DNA from: CAVRXQ01 sp963725215 | Lineage (GTDB): Bacteria > Actinomycetota > Acidimicrobiia > Acidimicrobiales > Bog-793 | DNA length: 64,000 nt | Reading direction: 5' to 3' | NCBI GenBank assembly: GCA_963725215.1 | Contig: CAVRXQ010000007.1 | Coordinates: forward strand, 496,001 to 560,000 | In this document: positions 54,328 to 62,224 of the stretch, piece after piece | Numbering within the stretch: the first letter of the stretch is position 1 | Layout: every line of letters starts with the position of its first letter | Position numbers and translations under genes: made by a program | The notes under the pieces: generated by a model | The model's database searches: none | Seen by the model: only the letters and a program-made list of their open reading frames with translations | What the model was told of the DNA's origin: nothing

Positions 54328-54933
54328 TTAGAGCTTGACGTCTTTTGGAAGCTTGACGGCGATCGACGGATCGATCCTGATCGCGCTCTTCAAGAAGGCT
54401 CGACCGGCAGCAACGTTGCCCGACTTGTAGAGAAGCAATCCGAGATTCCATCGGATGTTCGGGTCCTTGGGGGAGATAGCCAAATCCTCACGGTATAGGG
54501 CGATCGCGTTGCTCGGATTCGTCGGGGTCTCGAGCACCGCCAGGTTGTACAACGCGTTGGTGTATTTCGGGTCGATCAATAAAGCTTGTTGATACTCCGA
54601 ACGGGCGGACGACGTATTGCCAAGCTTTTGATCAAGCACACCAAGGTCATACCAAGCGATCTTGTCGAGCCCATAGGTGTTTTTCGGATCGTGCTTGATG
54701 ACTTTTTGGTAATCCGCCCGCGCCTGGCTGTCGTTCCCTTGGGTGAAGGCGGTGATCCCGGCGTTGAGTAGTTCCGGGGGCGTCAGGGCCGCGTGCGACC
54801 CGCAGCTCGAAAGCGTGAGCGCAAGAGCGAGTCCCGCTCCAGCGAGTGAAATCGAATGAGGTCCACTCGAGAATCCTCGCCGGGCCAGACGCGATCGAAC
54901 GCCGCTTCGATTCAATCTGACCGTCATGGCCAT
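54328..54933 (-). CDS. TPR-repeat lipoprotein
   Basis: 201 residues. A lipobox LTLSSC near residue 44 follows a hydrophobic stretch (SLAGAGLALALTL), predicting a lipid anchor. Three to four TPR units follow (LLNAGITAFTQGNDSQARADYQKVIKHDP near 55-83; AWYDLGVLDQKLGNTSSARSEYQQALLIDP near 92-122; RWNLGLLLYKSGNVAAGRAFLKSAIRIDP near 160-190). Probably a scaffold on the outer face of the membrane. Divergent from the following membrane protein gene, and cooriented with the GT-C-like gene. Confidence 0.8.
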   Translation of the reverse strand: MAMTVRLNRSGVRSRLARRGFSSGPHSISLAGAGLALALTLSSCGSHAALTPPELLNAGITAFTQGNDSQARADYQKVIKHDPKNTYGLDKIAWYDLGVLDQKLGNTSSARSEYQQALLIDPKYTNALYNLAVLETPTNPSNAIALYREDLAISPKDPNIRWNLGLLLYKSGNVAAGRAFLKSAIRIDPSIAVKLPKDVKL

Positions 54934-55013
54934 AGAGATTGGACTCCTTCGAGGGGCCAGATTGGCAGCTCAAAGTATATGCGCAGCGCGCGGATCTACG
55001 TTATTGGCCGGAA

Positions 55014-56948
55014 ATGGGCAAGCACAGTTCGATAAGACGCGGTTCATGGCGTGACGCCGCTCGCATCGTCACGAAATCGAATCTCGCGCTCGGAGCCGTG
55101 CTCGCCGTGCTTTCTTGGCCCTACGACAAGATCGCCCTCATGCCTGCGTACGGGATGGACCCGGGCTGGTCGGCAGCACTCGAGATGGTGGCGCATCAGC
55201 GATTGCCGTTTGGGACGCACGCCGTGTTCGCTTATGGTCCACTTGGATTCTTGGCGGTCTGGCCGGTGTATTTCACATGGCCCGCAATCGTCGGTTTTCT
55301 GTTCCAATTTTCGCTGTACTCATCCGTATTCGCGGCGCTTATTTGGGCACTTCGTCGGGTGATTCCTATCGTCGCTGCGATCATCCTCGCCTTTGTCGCC
55401 GGCGCGATCTCGATCAATGCCGTGGCCTTCATCTACTCGGGTGAGCCCGAAAAGGCGTTGGCCTTGGCCCTCATCGGCTGCATCTACGCGCTCACCCGAG
55501 CTGCCGACGAGCCCGTGCCGAAACGACTGTGGGTTGCACTCGGCGTCGGAGTCGGAATCTTCTGCCTACTGAAAATAAGTATCGGGCTCGGGATTGCCGT
55601 CGCGCTCGTCATCACCGTGGCCTGCTTATCGAGGGGAAAACTCCGAGCGCTCGCGTGGATAGCGCCTGCAGCGTTAGCGACGTTTGCAATCGGGTGGTTC
55701 GCCACCGGCAATGGATTCGCCAACATCGTTGGCTATGTCCGCGGCGATCTATCGACCATCGCCGGATACGGGGCCGCGGTTTCAGTCGAGGACCCGACGC
55801 GTTGGTACACCTACTGGTACGCGGCAGCAGTTGTCGCGATCGTCGCTGCCCTTGCCGTCGGACGCTGCTGGTCTTTGCCGCGCCGAGCACAGGTCGGCGT
55901 CGGTCTCGTCACACTTTTCGTCGTGTGGCAGCTCTTCAAAGAGGCATTCGTTCGCCACGACATCTATCACGACCCGATCTTCTTCGCCGTCGCGCCGCTC
56001 TTTGTTATCGCGTTCATACCAACTCGGCCCACTTGGAAATGGAGCTTTGCGATCACGGGCGGCGTGCTCGCGACGTCGGTTTTGGCGGGCGCGCTCACCT
56101 CGTTCCCGACACAGCTGACACGGCCGGGCACGGGCGCTCCGGACTTCGCGAACGAGGTGACGACCCTTGTCGTACCCGGCGATCGTTCCGCGGAGATCAC
56201 GACCGCGCGGGCACTGCTCCGCGGTACCTACGCCGTACCGAGCACGATGATCGCCGACATGCAGGGCCACACCGTGGATGTCGACCCCTGGGAACAAACG
56301 CTCGTCTGGGCGTATCCCGGCGTGAGATTCGATCCGCTGCCGAGCTTGCAGCCGTACAACGCCTACACGACCTCGCTCGATCAGCAGGATGCCAGGTATC
56401 TCGCCTCGTCCGAGGCTCCCGACTATTTCATTCGCCAACAGCCCGCGGCGTTCGATCATCGAAATCCAGCATTTGAACCGCCTGCCACGCAGATCGCGAT
56501 GGAGTGCCGCTATCGACAAGTAACGACCGATTTGGCGTGGCAGCTCGTGGTTCGCTCAAAGAACCGATGTGGTGCGTCGCGCTCACTCGGCACCGCCTCA
56601 GCGACCCTTGACCAATGGGTGAAGGTTCCACAAGCTCGACCTGGAGAGGCCGTGCTTGCGACGTTCCAGGTGCCCCTTTCTCTTTGGTGGAGCATCCAGA
56701 ACTTGGCGTTCAAGCCCCCGTCGGTGTACATGGTCGTGGACGGCGGTGCGCAGACGTATCGGTTCGTGACAGGTACCGAGTCGAGCTTGCATATATTGCG
56801 GCCTGCTTCCACCCTCGGTTACGACGCCGAATTCGCGCCCCAGGCGATTTCGAGCCTGTTGTTCACCGTTGACGGCGAGGGCGGACTTGGTGGCCCCGGA
56901 GTGAGGGTCCACTTCTATGCGTTGAAGATGGCCAAATTCAGCCGTTGA
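55014..56948 (+). CDS. Large polytopic membrane protein with extracytoplasmic C-terminus
   Basis: 644 residues from the ATG at 55014 (MGKHSSIRRGSWRDAARIV). An in-frame start at 54939 would add 25 residues. About ten hydrophobic helices lie in residues 20-380, then an extracytoplasmic domain of about 260 residues (PSTMIADMQGHTVDVDPWEQTL near 415; FIRQQPAAFDHRN near 480; GPGVRVHFYALKM near the end). The pattern resembles actinobacterial mannosyltransferase-like or polymer-assembly membrane proteins, but I recognise no family. With the 52441-54291 gene it brackets the TPR lipoprotein. Confidence 0.68.
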   Translation: MGKHSSIRRGSWRDAARIVTKSNLALGAVLAVLSWPYDKIALMPAYGMDPGWSAALEMVAHQRLPFGTHAVFAYGPLGFLAVWPVYFTWPAIVGFLFQFSLYSSVFAALIWALRRVIPIVAAIILAFVAGAISINAVAFIYSGEPEKALALALIGCIYALTRAADEPVPKRLWVALGVGVGIFCLLKISIGLGIAVALVITVACLSRGKLRALAWIAPAALATFAIGWFATGNGFANIVGYVRGDLSTIAGYGAAVSVEDPTRWYTYWYAAAVVAIVAALAVGRCWSLPRRAQVGVGLVTLFVVWQLFKEAFVRHDIYHDPIFFAVAPLFVIAFIPTRPTWKWSFAITGGVLATSVLAGALTSFPTQLTRPGTGAPDFANEVTTLVVPGDRSAEITTARALLRGTYAVPSTMIADMQGHTVDVDPWEQTLVWAYPGVRFDPLPSLQPYNAYTTSLDQQDARYLASSEAPDYFIRQQPAAFDHRNPAFEPPATQIAMECRYRQVTTDLAWQLVVRSKNRCGASRSLGTASATLDQWVKVPQARPGEAVLATFQVPLSLWWSIQNLAFKPPSVYMVVDGGAQTYRFVTGTESSLHILRPASTLGYDAEFAPQAISSLLFTVDGEGGLGGPGVRVHFYALKMAKFSR

Positions 56949-57064
56949 AAAAGCGAGCAGTTGACGAAGATGCACAATCGCGGGCAAAAGGGATAACAAC
57001 CGATGTCGCTCCGCGATCGCGGCCGCGCCTCAACGCGAAGTGCTTTGGTGGAGCATGCGTGCGA

Positions 57065-58213
57065 TCAGCGCGGGATCCAGTTCGTCACCATCGCGACTAG
57101 CTCGGGCGCGACCCAAAAGCGACGGGGCCGGCCACGCCCGGCCGTTGCCCTGCCGTACGGCTCGAGGATCCCTCGCTCAGCCAGCATCGCGAGGGCTGCC
57201 CGCCCCGCGCGCTCGGACACCGCGAGGCGCTGCGCAACCAAATCCGAGGAGACGACGGGGTGCTCGACCAAGACGGGGAGCACCAGCCGAGCTGTGGCGT
57301 CGGCGCGCCGGTCGTCGATGCGTCGGCTCCACTCTTCCAAGAGTTGGGCGGAGCGAACGATCAGTCGCTGGGCCGCCTCGCTCGAATCCTGAAGCTCACT
57401 CGCCAGCCACTCGACCCAGGAGTCGAGTGCACCGAGGCGGAACCGTGTCAGGCCCGCCAGGTATCCGCCTGGATCCCTGGCGATGAAGACGCTGACGGGG
57501 GGCGGGACGGTGATTCCGACGCGGTGGGCGAGGATCCAGCCGATGAGGATTCGCCCGATACGGCCGTTGCCGTCCCCGTAGGGGTGGATGATCTCGAACT
57601 GCGCATGGGCAACGGCCGCCTGGGTGATCGCGTCCGGCGACTCGGCGTTGACGAAGTCGACGAGATCGACCATTAGGTCCTCGACCCGCTCAGGTGGGGG
57701 AGGGACGAAGGAGGCGCTGTGCGGTGAAGTGCCACCGATCCAGGACTGGGCGGTGCGAAAGGCGCCGATCATCTCTTCGGGCAAGCGGCTCGTCGGGCCC
57801 ATGAGGCGCCGGTGCCACTCGTGGATGTCCTCGACCGTGAGGTTGTGCTCGGCGCCGTCGAGGGCGTGGCGCACGGCGGTGAGGTTGTCAGCGACCAAGG
57901 ATGCGGTGGCGTTCGAGGTGTCGCCGATTTCGGCTGCCGCGACGTCGACGAGGGGTGTGCGCAGGCCTTCGATGTACGAGGACGCCACGCCCTCTGCCCG
58001 GAGCAACAACAAGGCGAGCGGTTCGAATCGTGCGAAAGCGCCACCACTCGCGCGCACGGCCGCGACGGCTTGTTCAGTCCGCCGGGCCGTGTGGATTCCG
58101 ACCTCGAAGTCCTGACCGGCGAGGAGATGCGGGATCCAGGCCCGGATCGTGGCGCCGTTCCAGATCAGGATCTCCTCGTGGCCCCGCTCGCCGCCTTCCG
58201 TAATTGGAACCAT
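57065..58213 (-). CDS. Fic-family AMPylase with self-inhibitory helix and winged-helix C-terminus
   Basis: 382 residues from the ATG at 58213. The Fic motif reads HPYGDGNGRIGR (near residue 198), with all catalytic residues. An inhibitory helix motif of the (S/T)xxxE(G/N) type, SSYIEG, lies near residue 80, N-terminal to the Fic core, which places it in the class II arrangement. The C-terminal 100 residues include a winged-helix region (LVEHPVVSSDLVAQRLAVSERAGRAALAMLAERGILEPYGR). Such Fic proteins AMPylate targets or themselves and may bind DNA. Two matched palindromes at and before the start codon suggest self-regulation. Not paired with a small antitoxin. Confidence 0.88.
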   Translation of the reverse strand: MVPITEGGERGHEEILIWNGATIRAWIPHLLAGQDFEVGIHTARRTEQAVAAVRASGGAFARFEPLALLLLRAEGVASSYIEGLRTPLVDVAAAEIGDTSNATASLVADNLTAVRHALDGAEHNLTVEDIHEWHRRLMGPTSRLPEEMIGAFRTAQSWIGGTSPHSASFVPPPPERVEDLMVDLVDFVNAESPDAITQAAVAHAQFEIIHPYGDGNGRIGRILIGWILAHRVGITVPPPVSVFIARDPGGYLAGLTRFRLGALDSWVEWLASELQDSSEAAQRLIVRSAQLLEEWSRRIDDRRADATARLVLPVLVEHPVVSSDLVAQRLAVSERAGRAALAMLAERGILEPYGRATAGRGRPRRFWVAPELVAMVTNWIPR

Positions 58214-58221
58214 AACGGAAG
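58195..58221. promoter_or_regulatory. Palindrome 1 over the Fic start codon
   Basis: CTTCCGT, 13 bases, ACGGAAG, with the fic ATG inside the spacer at 58211-58213. A protein bound here would block translation initiation or early transcription. Same arm sequence and spacer as palindrome 2. Confidence 0.6.
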
Positions 58222-58234
58222 AATAGCGGGTGAT

Positions 58235-58263
58235 CCTTCCGTAATAAGCGGGATAACGGAAGG
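58235..58263. promoter_or_regulatory. Palindrome 2 upstream of the Fic gene
   Basis: CCTTCCGT, 13 bases, ACGGAAGG. Its centre lies 41 bases from the centre of palindrome 1, close to four helical turns, so two bound dimers would face the same side of the DNA. Likely a second operator in the fic promoter. Confidence 0.6.
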
Positions 58264-58362
58264 GTCTGAGGGACCAGGCAGGCGATCGACCAAGACCGCG
58301 CTCCCCGGCCGGCGGTCTCGCGTTTGCCCTAGGTTCGACTTCCGAGCGAAGGAGGTCGTGCG

Positions 58363-58878
58363 GTGGAGGTCGCGGAGGTTCTTCTCGACGCGTTCGGACG
58401 CGTTGCGCAGTCGGTCCACGGAGTCCTCGATGAGGCGAGCGAGGACCAACTCTTCGCGCGCGTCGACGAGGACGCCAACTCGATCTGCTGGCTCGTTTGG
58501 CATTTGACTCGGGTCGAGGACGACCACGTCGCGCACGTCGCCGGCAAGGCACAGGTCTGGATCTCCGGTGGCTGGCAGGAGCGCTTCGCGCTTCCTTTTG
58601 ATCCCCGCGACACCGGTTACGGCCACCGCCCGGCCGACGTCGCGGCGGTGAAGGCGGAGGGCGGGCTGCTTGCTGGCTACTTCGACGCGGTCGACGACTC
58701 AGTCGCGGCCTACGTGTCGACGCTCTCCTCGAAGGACCTGGATCGTGTCGTCGACCAGAGGTGGGACCCTCCCGTCACCCTCGGAGTACGGCTTGTGAGC
58801 GTCATCGGCGACGCGATCGCCCACGCAGCCCAGGCGGAGTTCGTCCTCGGGGTGTTGCGCCGGCGTGCCGGCGCGTGA
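58363..58878 (+). CDS. DinB-superfamily protein (DUF664-like)
   Basis: 171 residues of a four-helix-bundle DinB/mycothiol-dependent-type protein. SICWLVWHLTRVEDDHVAHVAG near residues 39-61 carries the first metal-binding histidine region, and IGDAIAHAAQAEFVLGVL near 145-162 the last one. GTG at 58363 follows a strong AAGGAGG. In actinobacteria such proteins often use mycothiol as a cofactor, but the substrate here is unknown. Divergent from fic across a 149-base spacer. Confidence 0.85.
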   Translation: MEVAEVLLDAFGRVAQSVHGVLDEASEDQLFARVDEDANSICWLVWHLTRVEDDHVAHVAGKAQVWISGGWQERFALPFDPRDTGYGHRPADVAAVKAEGGLLAGYFDAVDDSVAAYVSTLSSKDLDRVVDQRWDPPVTLGVRLVSVIGDAIAHAAQAEFVLGVLRRRAGA

Positions 58879-58923
58879 TTGATCGGGTTGCCGGCCGGCA
58901 CTGAGTCGCTTCTCGCTTTGCGG

Positions 58924-59430
58924 CTAACTGCCGCGAGTTCTTGTCCTCTCGAGAACAGCGCGAAGAATCGGCAGTGCGACACGGTCCTTCGGGCGGTTGG
59001 CCGATTGTTTCGACGCGATGACGTCTTCGAGGCGGGCGATCGGCACGTCGATCGCGTGCAGATGAACGAGGAGAGCGTGCGTTGAGAGTTTGTCGAAGCT
59101 GATATCGCCGGCTGGCCGAAATACGAGGTCGAGTTCGCCGTATCTCGTCACGAGATTGAGGACGCTCGCCCTGGCGAGACTTTCCGCGGTGTGCGAAAAC
59201 GGAACTCCTTCGGGGATGCCGTCGACTCGAATCCGCGCGTCGAGGTCATTCAATGCCTCCGACAGTCGGGTGAGATTCTCGCGGGAAGTCTCGGCGGTGA
59301 TGTCGACGTCCGAAGTCGGGAGCGGGCTCCCGTGCGCGGTCGCCGCGAACCCGCCGATGACGACATAGCGAACTCCATGGCGATTCAGCGTCGCGAGCAG
59401 CAACAGTGGATCAAATCCGATTTCGCTCAA
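58924..59430 (-). CDS. Nucleotidyltransferase toxin-like protein (AbiEii/MNT type)
   Basis: 168 residues. The polymerase-beta-type nucleotidyltransferase motif GGFAATAHG...TSDVDI lies near residues 26-45, with the two metal-binding aspartates. VLNLVTRYGELDLVFRPAG (near 94-112) gives the third acidic position. Its ATG overlaps the stop of the HTH gene by four bases. This makes a two-gene toxin-antitoxin unit like AbiEi/AbiEii or related XRE-nucleotidyltransferase pairs, in which the toxin modifies tRNA or other targets. The activity of this copy is inferred. Confidence 0.8.
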   Translation of the reverse strand: MSEIGFDPLLLLATLNRHGVRYVVIGGFAATAHGSPLPTSDVDITAETSRENLTRLSEALNDLDARIRVDGIPEGVPFSHTAESLARASVLNLVTRYGELDLVFRPAGDISFDKLSTHALLVHLHAIDVPIARLEDVIASKQSANRPKDRVALPILRAVLERTRTRGS

Positions 59431-59765
59431 CGCGAGTCATCTTTCGCGGCATCGGCGGCGGCCCGCAGTTCGGTCGCGAAACGGTGAAGCGCGACGAGGC
59501 GGTCGACGCGCTCTTCCGGGTTCAGTCTCAGCGTTGTCCCAAGGAGACTCAGCTCGCCGGGGTCCGGTTCGGGGTCGAGGTCTACCCGCAACTCGTAACC
59601 GCAGGCGCCGATCAGCCGTTCGAGGGTCTCGAGCGACGGGCGTTCTCGACCCGTCTCGATTCGAGCGATGACGGGCTGGTGGACGCCCGCTAGGCGGGCG
59701 ACGCCTCGCTGTGAAAGGCCGGCCCTTCGGCGGGCATCGCGAAGCACGTTCGCGGCAGTTGGCAT
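59427..59765 (-). CDS. XRE-family HTH antitoxin-like regulator
   Basis: 112 residues. The N-terminal helix-turn-helix ARRRAGLSQRGVARLAGVHQPVIARIETGRERPSLETL spans about residues 11-48, followed by a domain that could bind the partner (LSLLGTTLRLNPEERVDRLVALHRFATEL). The first gene of the pair, coupled by ATGA overlap to the nucleotidyltransferase. A perfect palindrome lies nine bases before its ATG, so it is probably self-regulated. Confidence 0.85.
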   Translation of the reverse strand: MPTAANVLRDARRRAGLSQRGVARLAGVHQPVIARIETGRERPSLETLERLIGACGYELRVDLDPEPDPGELSLLGTTLRLNPEERVDRLVALHRFATELRAAADAAKDDSR

Positions 59766-59773
59766 GGCTCTAT

Positions 59774-59791
59774 GATAACTAGAAAGTTATC
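59774..59791. promoter_or_regulatory. Operator-like palindrome of the toxin-antitoxin pair
   Basis: GATAACT, AGAA, AGTTATC: perfect seven-base arms, four-base centre, just upstream of the HTH gene start. The AT-rich sequence in a GC-rich genome and the location suggest the antitoxin binds it and represses the operon. Confidence 0.75.
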
Positions 59792-59815
59792 GAATCGGTG
59801 CGGCCACCGCCTTGC

Positions 59816-60313
59816 CTACGAGCTTGCCGACCCCAGGTTTGCCGCGACCTGGTGGAGGAAGGAACGGACCGTCGACTGCGCCACGTGGTGGAGGAGCGCT
59901 CTGTCGAGATCGGCACCGAGTTCTCCGAGCGGCGGGGTGTAGGTCGCGGACAGCGTGAGTCGGCACGCCTCGGCGCCGAGCGGCGCGAGCTCGAGATCGC
60001 CATCGAGCACTGGGAACAAGCCACGACGCTGCGCGTCCTCCCAGGTGAGGGAGATAACAATCGACTCGCCGCGATGTCGCGTTCCTCGGATTCGTACTCG
60101 GACCTCGCGCGCGAGGCGACCTCGTCCCCATTCCGGACCGAGGCGCATCCGCAGCGTCTCGCCCTCGTCTTCCGCGCAGTTCGCGAGGGGGGCGAGCCAC
60201 CCTCCACCCTCGATTAATCGCCCTTCGATCGCCGCCGGCCGCAGCGGCAGGTCGACATAATCCTCGAGAAAGATCGCCTGGCGTAGGGGCCGCCGGACGC
60301 GATTACCGACCAT
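59816..60313 (-). CDS. Conserved protein, possible SRPBCC-like fold
   Basis: About 165 residues from the ATG at 60313 (MVGNRVRRPLRQAIFLEDYVDLP). Strands such as REVRVRIRGTRHRGESIVISLTWEDAQRRG and LFPVLDGDLELAPLGAEACRLTLSATYTPPLG, and a C-terminal helix (RALLHHVAQSTVRSFLHQVAANL), resemble START/SRPBCC ligand-binding proteins. This is a structural guess. A longer frame upstream is Pro/Arg-rich and unlikely to be coding. Confidence 0.6.
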   Translation of the reverse strand: MVGNRVRRPLRQAIFLEDYVDLPLRPAAIEGRLIEGGGWLAPLANCAEDEGETLRMRLGPEWGRGRLAREVRVRIRGTRHRGESIVISLTWEDAQRRGLFPVLDGDLELAPLGAEACRLTLSATYTPPLGELGADLDRALLHHVAQSTVRSFLHQVAANLGSASS

Positions 60314-60462
60314 CGCGGCACGGTACGTGGACCGGCCCCGATCTCCAAGGGCCATAGGGCCTCGGACCGACAGGGCCGATGTCACGCCTGGTGCAGGGCC
60401 CAGGTCTTCCGGTAACTCTGCCGGTTCCGATGCCGCCCGGCGCCGCGTCGCCCGGGCGCGCC

Positions 60463-60993
60463 TCAGGCGCTTTGCGACGCGAGCTCCTCCAATTTCGCGA
60501 CGGTGCGGAGATTGCGCAACGTGACGGGCGTCGACAACTTGTTGATCCGCGTCGGCAACCTCGCTCGTCCAACGCCGTTCGGCAGATACAAGAAACCCTC
60601 TCGATCTTTCACGACGACGCTTTCGTCGTCCGCTTCGAACGACGAGAGTTGGCGGATCTCCTCTTTCGAGGGACGGGACTTGAAGAACCCGACATGGATA
60701 GACGGGTGTGCGCTCTTTGGATACGGGATCGACGAAAGGACAGATCGAAGCTCGCTCGCCGATCGGACGATGACGGCGGAGTCGAGTCCGTACGCAGCGA
60801 GCAACGCCTTCTCGATCGCGTCGGCGAATCCCGGGAGATCACGTGCAGGGGACTCGAAGAGAACGTTCCCGCTCTGGATGTACGTGCTCACGTTGCGGGC
60901 GTCGAAGCGTTCGAAGAGTTCGCGCAGTTCCGCCATCGGGACCGAACGTCCCCCGACGTTCACCGCACGCAAAAGCGCAACAGAGGTGGTCAC
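60463..60993 (-). CDS. DUF1697-family protein
   Basis: 176 residues. VALLRAVNVGGRSVPMAELRELFE at residues 5-28 and VSTYIQSGNVLFESP at 35-49 are signatures of DUF1697, a ferredoxin-like fold of unknown function found widely in actinobacteria. HVGFFKSRPSKEEI near 100-113 is also typical. Stand-alone gene. No operator seen. Confidence 0.88.
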   Translation of the reverse strand: MTTSVALLRAVNVGGRSVPMAELRELFERFDARNVSTYIQSGNVLFESPARDLPGFADAIEKALLAAYGLDSAVIVRSASELRSVLSSIPYPKSAHPSIHVGFFKSRPSKEEIRQLSSFEADDESVVVKDREGFLYLPNGVGRARLPTRINKLSTPVTLRNLRTVAKLEELASQSA

Positions 60994-61096
60994 ATCATTG
61001 AGTCCGCTCGTCGCGGCGTGCTCGGAGGCGATTCACGTGAGATGTGGCGATCGTACGTGAACGCACAAACGTTCAAAGCCCTAACCTTTCACAACG

Positions 61097-61387
61097 ATGA
61101 GGATCGTCGCCGACCCCGAGGTGCGCAGCTTCCTCATCGCCCGAGGCGGCGTGGTGACGGTTTCCACGCGCTCTGCGCGATGCTGCACCGGCGCGCTCAC
61201 GACACTCTCTCTCGAAACCGCGCCACCCACGGACCCGGCTCGCTATGAGCGATTCGAAGACCATGGCGTGGTCGTCTATTACGCGTCTGCTCGCGGGGCG
61301 CACCCCGATGAGCTCGTTCTGAAGCTGAAGGGCTCTCGCCGTCCGCATGTCGAGGCCCTCTGGGACGGCTGCCTCTACGCGATCTGA
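61097..61387 (+). CDS. Small conserved protein with Cys-Cys pair, function unknown
   Basis: 96 residues starting MRIVADPEVRSFLIARGGVVTVSTRSARCCTGALTTLSLET. A CC pair near residue 28 and a GCLY near the C-terminus suggest a redox or Fe-S role, but this is a guess. The length and residue pattern look like the short CC/E-type proteins seen in actinobacteria. It ends just before a short hairpin and converges on the ABC permease gene. Confidence 0.65.
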   Translation: MRIVADPEVRSFLIARGGVVTVSTRSARCCTGALTTLSLETAPPTDPARYERFEDHGVVVYYASARGAHPDELVLKLKGSRRPHVEALWDGCLYAI

Positions 61388-61389
61388 GG

Positions 61390-61408
61390 ATCGCCCTCGC
61401 GATTTTTC
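61390..61408 (+). terminator. Short hairpin with T run
   Basis: ATCGC and GCGAT around CCTC followed by TTTTC, between convergent genes. The stem is only five bases, so strength is doubtful. Confidence 0.4.
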
Positions 61409-62224
61409 TTACGGCAGCAGCTTTTTGGCGAGGCGGCGCGAGGTGATCGAAAGCCCGGCCAGTCCCATCAACGCCAGGTACGCGGCGTGGACGATAAGGA
61501 CCGGGGCGAACTGCCCGGCGTCGATGCTGCGCTCAAGCGCGACTGCCTGGTAGAGGGGGGTCAATCGGACGACCTCCTGCAGCCACCCGGGATAGACCGA
61601 CAGCGGGTAGAAGGTTGCGGAGAAGAGAAACATCGGGATGATCGCCAACGAGACCTTGTCGAAGTCCTGCCAGCTGCGCATGTACGAGGTCGACGCCATT
61701 CCGACGCCGGCGAAGGCGAAGCCGATCAGGATGGCGACCGGGTAGCACAGCACGACCCACGGTGTGAGCACATATCCGAGTGCCGCCATCACGACTATGA
61801 ACGCCGCGGAGTACGTCGAGCCGCGCAACAGCGACCAGGTGAGCTCTCCGAGCGCGACGTCGCCCGGCGCCATCGGCGTCGACAACAGCGCGTCGTAGGT
61901 CTTCGCCACCTTCAACTTGAAGAACATGTTGAACGTCGAGTCGAAGATCGACCCGTTCATCGCCGAGGTCGCGAGCAGCCCCGGCGCGACGTACGCGGTG
62001 TAGGCGACGAGGTGGTTACCGATGTGGAGCGCGCCGACGAGCTTGTTGAGGCCCACCCCGATCGACAGCAAGTAGAAGAACGGCTCGAAGAACCCCGAGA
62101 CGAAGACGAACCACTGTCTGCGGTAGACGAGGTAGTTCCGTTGCACGAGCCGGATCGAGCGCCGCGTGCCGATGAGGACCGTCGGCGTGAGGCGGATCGG
62201 AAAGGTGACCGAGGCGCCGCTCAT
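61409..62224 (-). CDS. ABC-2 type export permease (second)
   Basis: About 271 residues from the ATG at 62224 (MSGASVTFPIRLTPTVLIG). Six membrane helices are expected, with the ABC-2 signature region ATFYPLSVYPGWLQEVVRLTPLYQAVALERSI near residues 205-237. Its start overlaps the stop of the first permease by four bases. With that gene and the ATPase it forms a DrrAB-like exporter with two different permease subunits. The cargo is unknown. Confidence 0.88.
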   Translation of the reverse strand: MSGASVTFPIRLTPTVLIGTRRSIRLVQRNYLVYRRQWFVFVSGFFEPFFYLLSIGVGLNKLVGALHIGNHLVAYTAYVAPGLLATSAMNGSIFDSTFNMFFKLKVAKTYDALLSTPMAPGDVALGELTWSLLRGSTYSAAFIVVMAALGYVLTPWVVLCYPVAILIGFAFAGVGMASTSYMRSWQDFDKVSLAIIPMFLFSATFYPLSVYPGWLQEVVRLTPLYQAVALERSIDAGQFAPVLIVHAAYLALMGLAGLSITSRRLAKKLLP

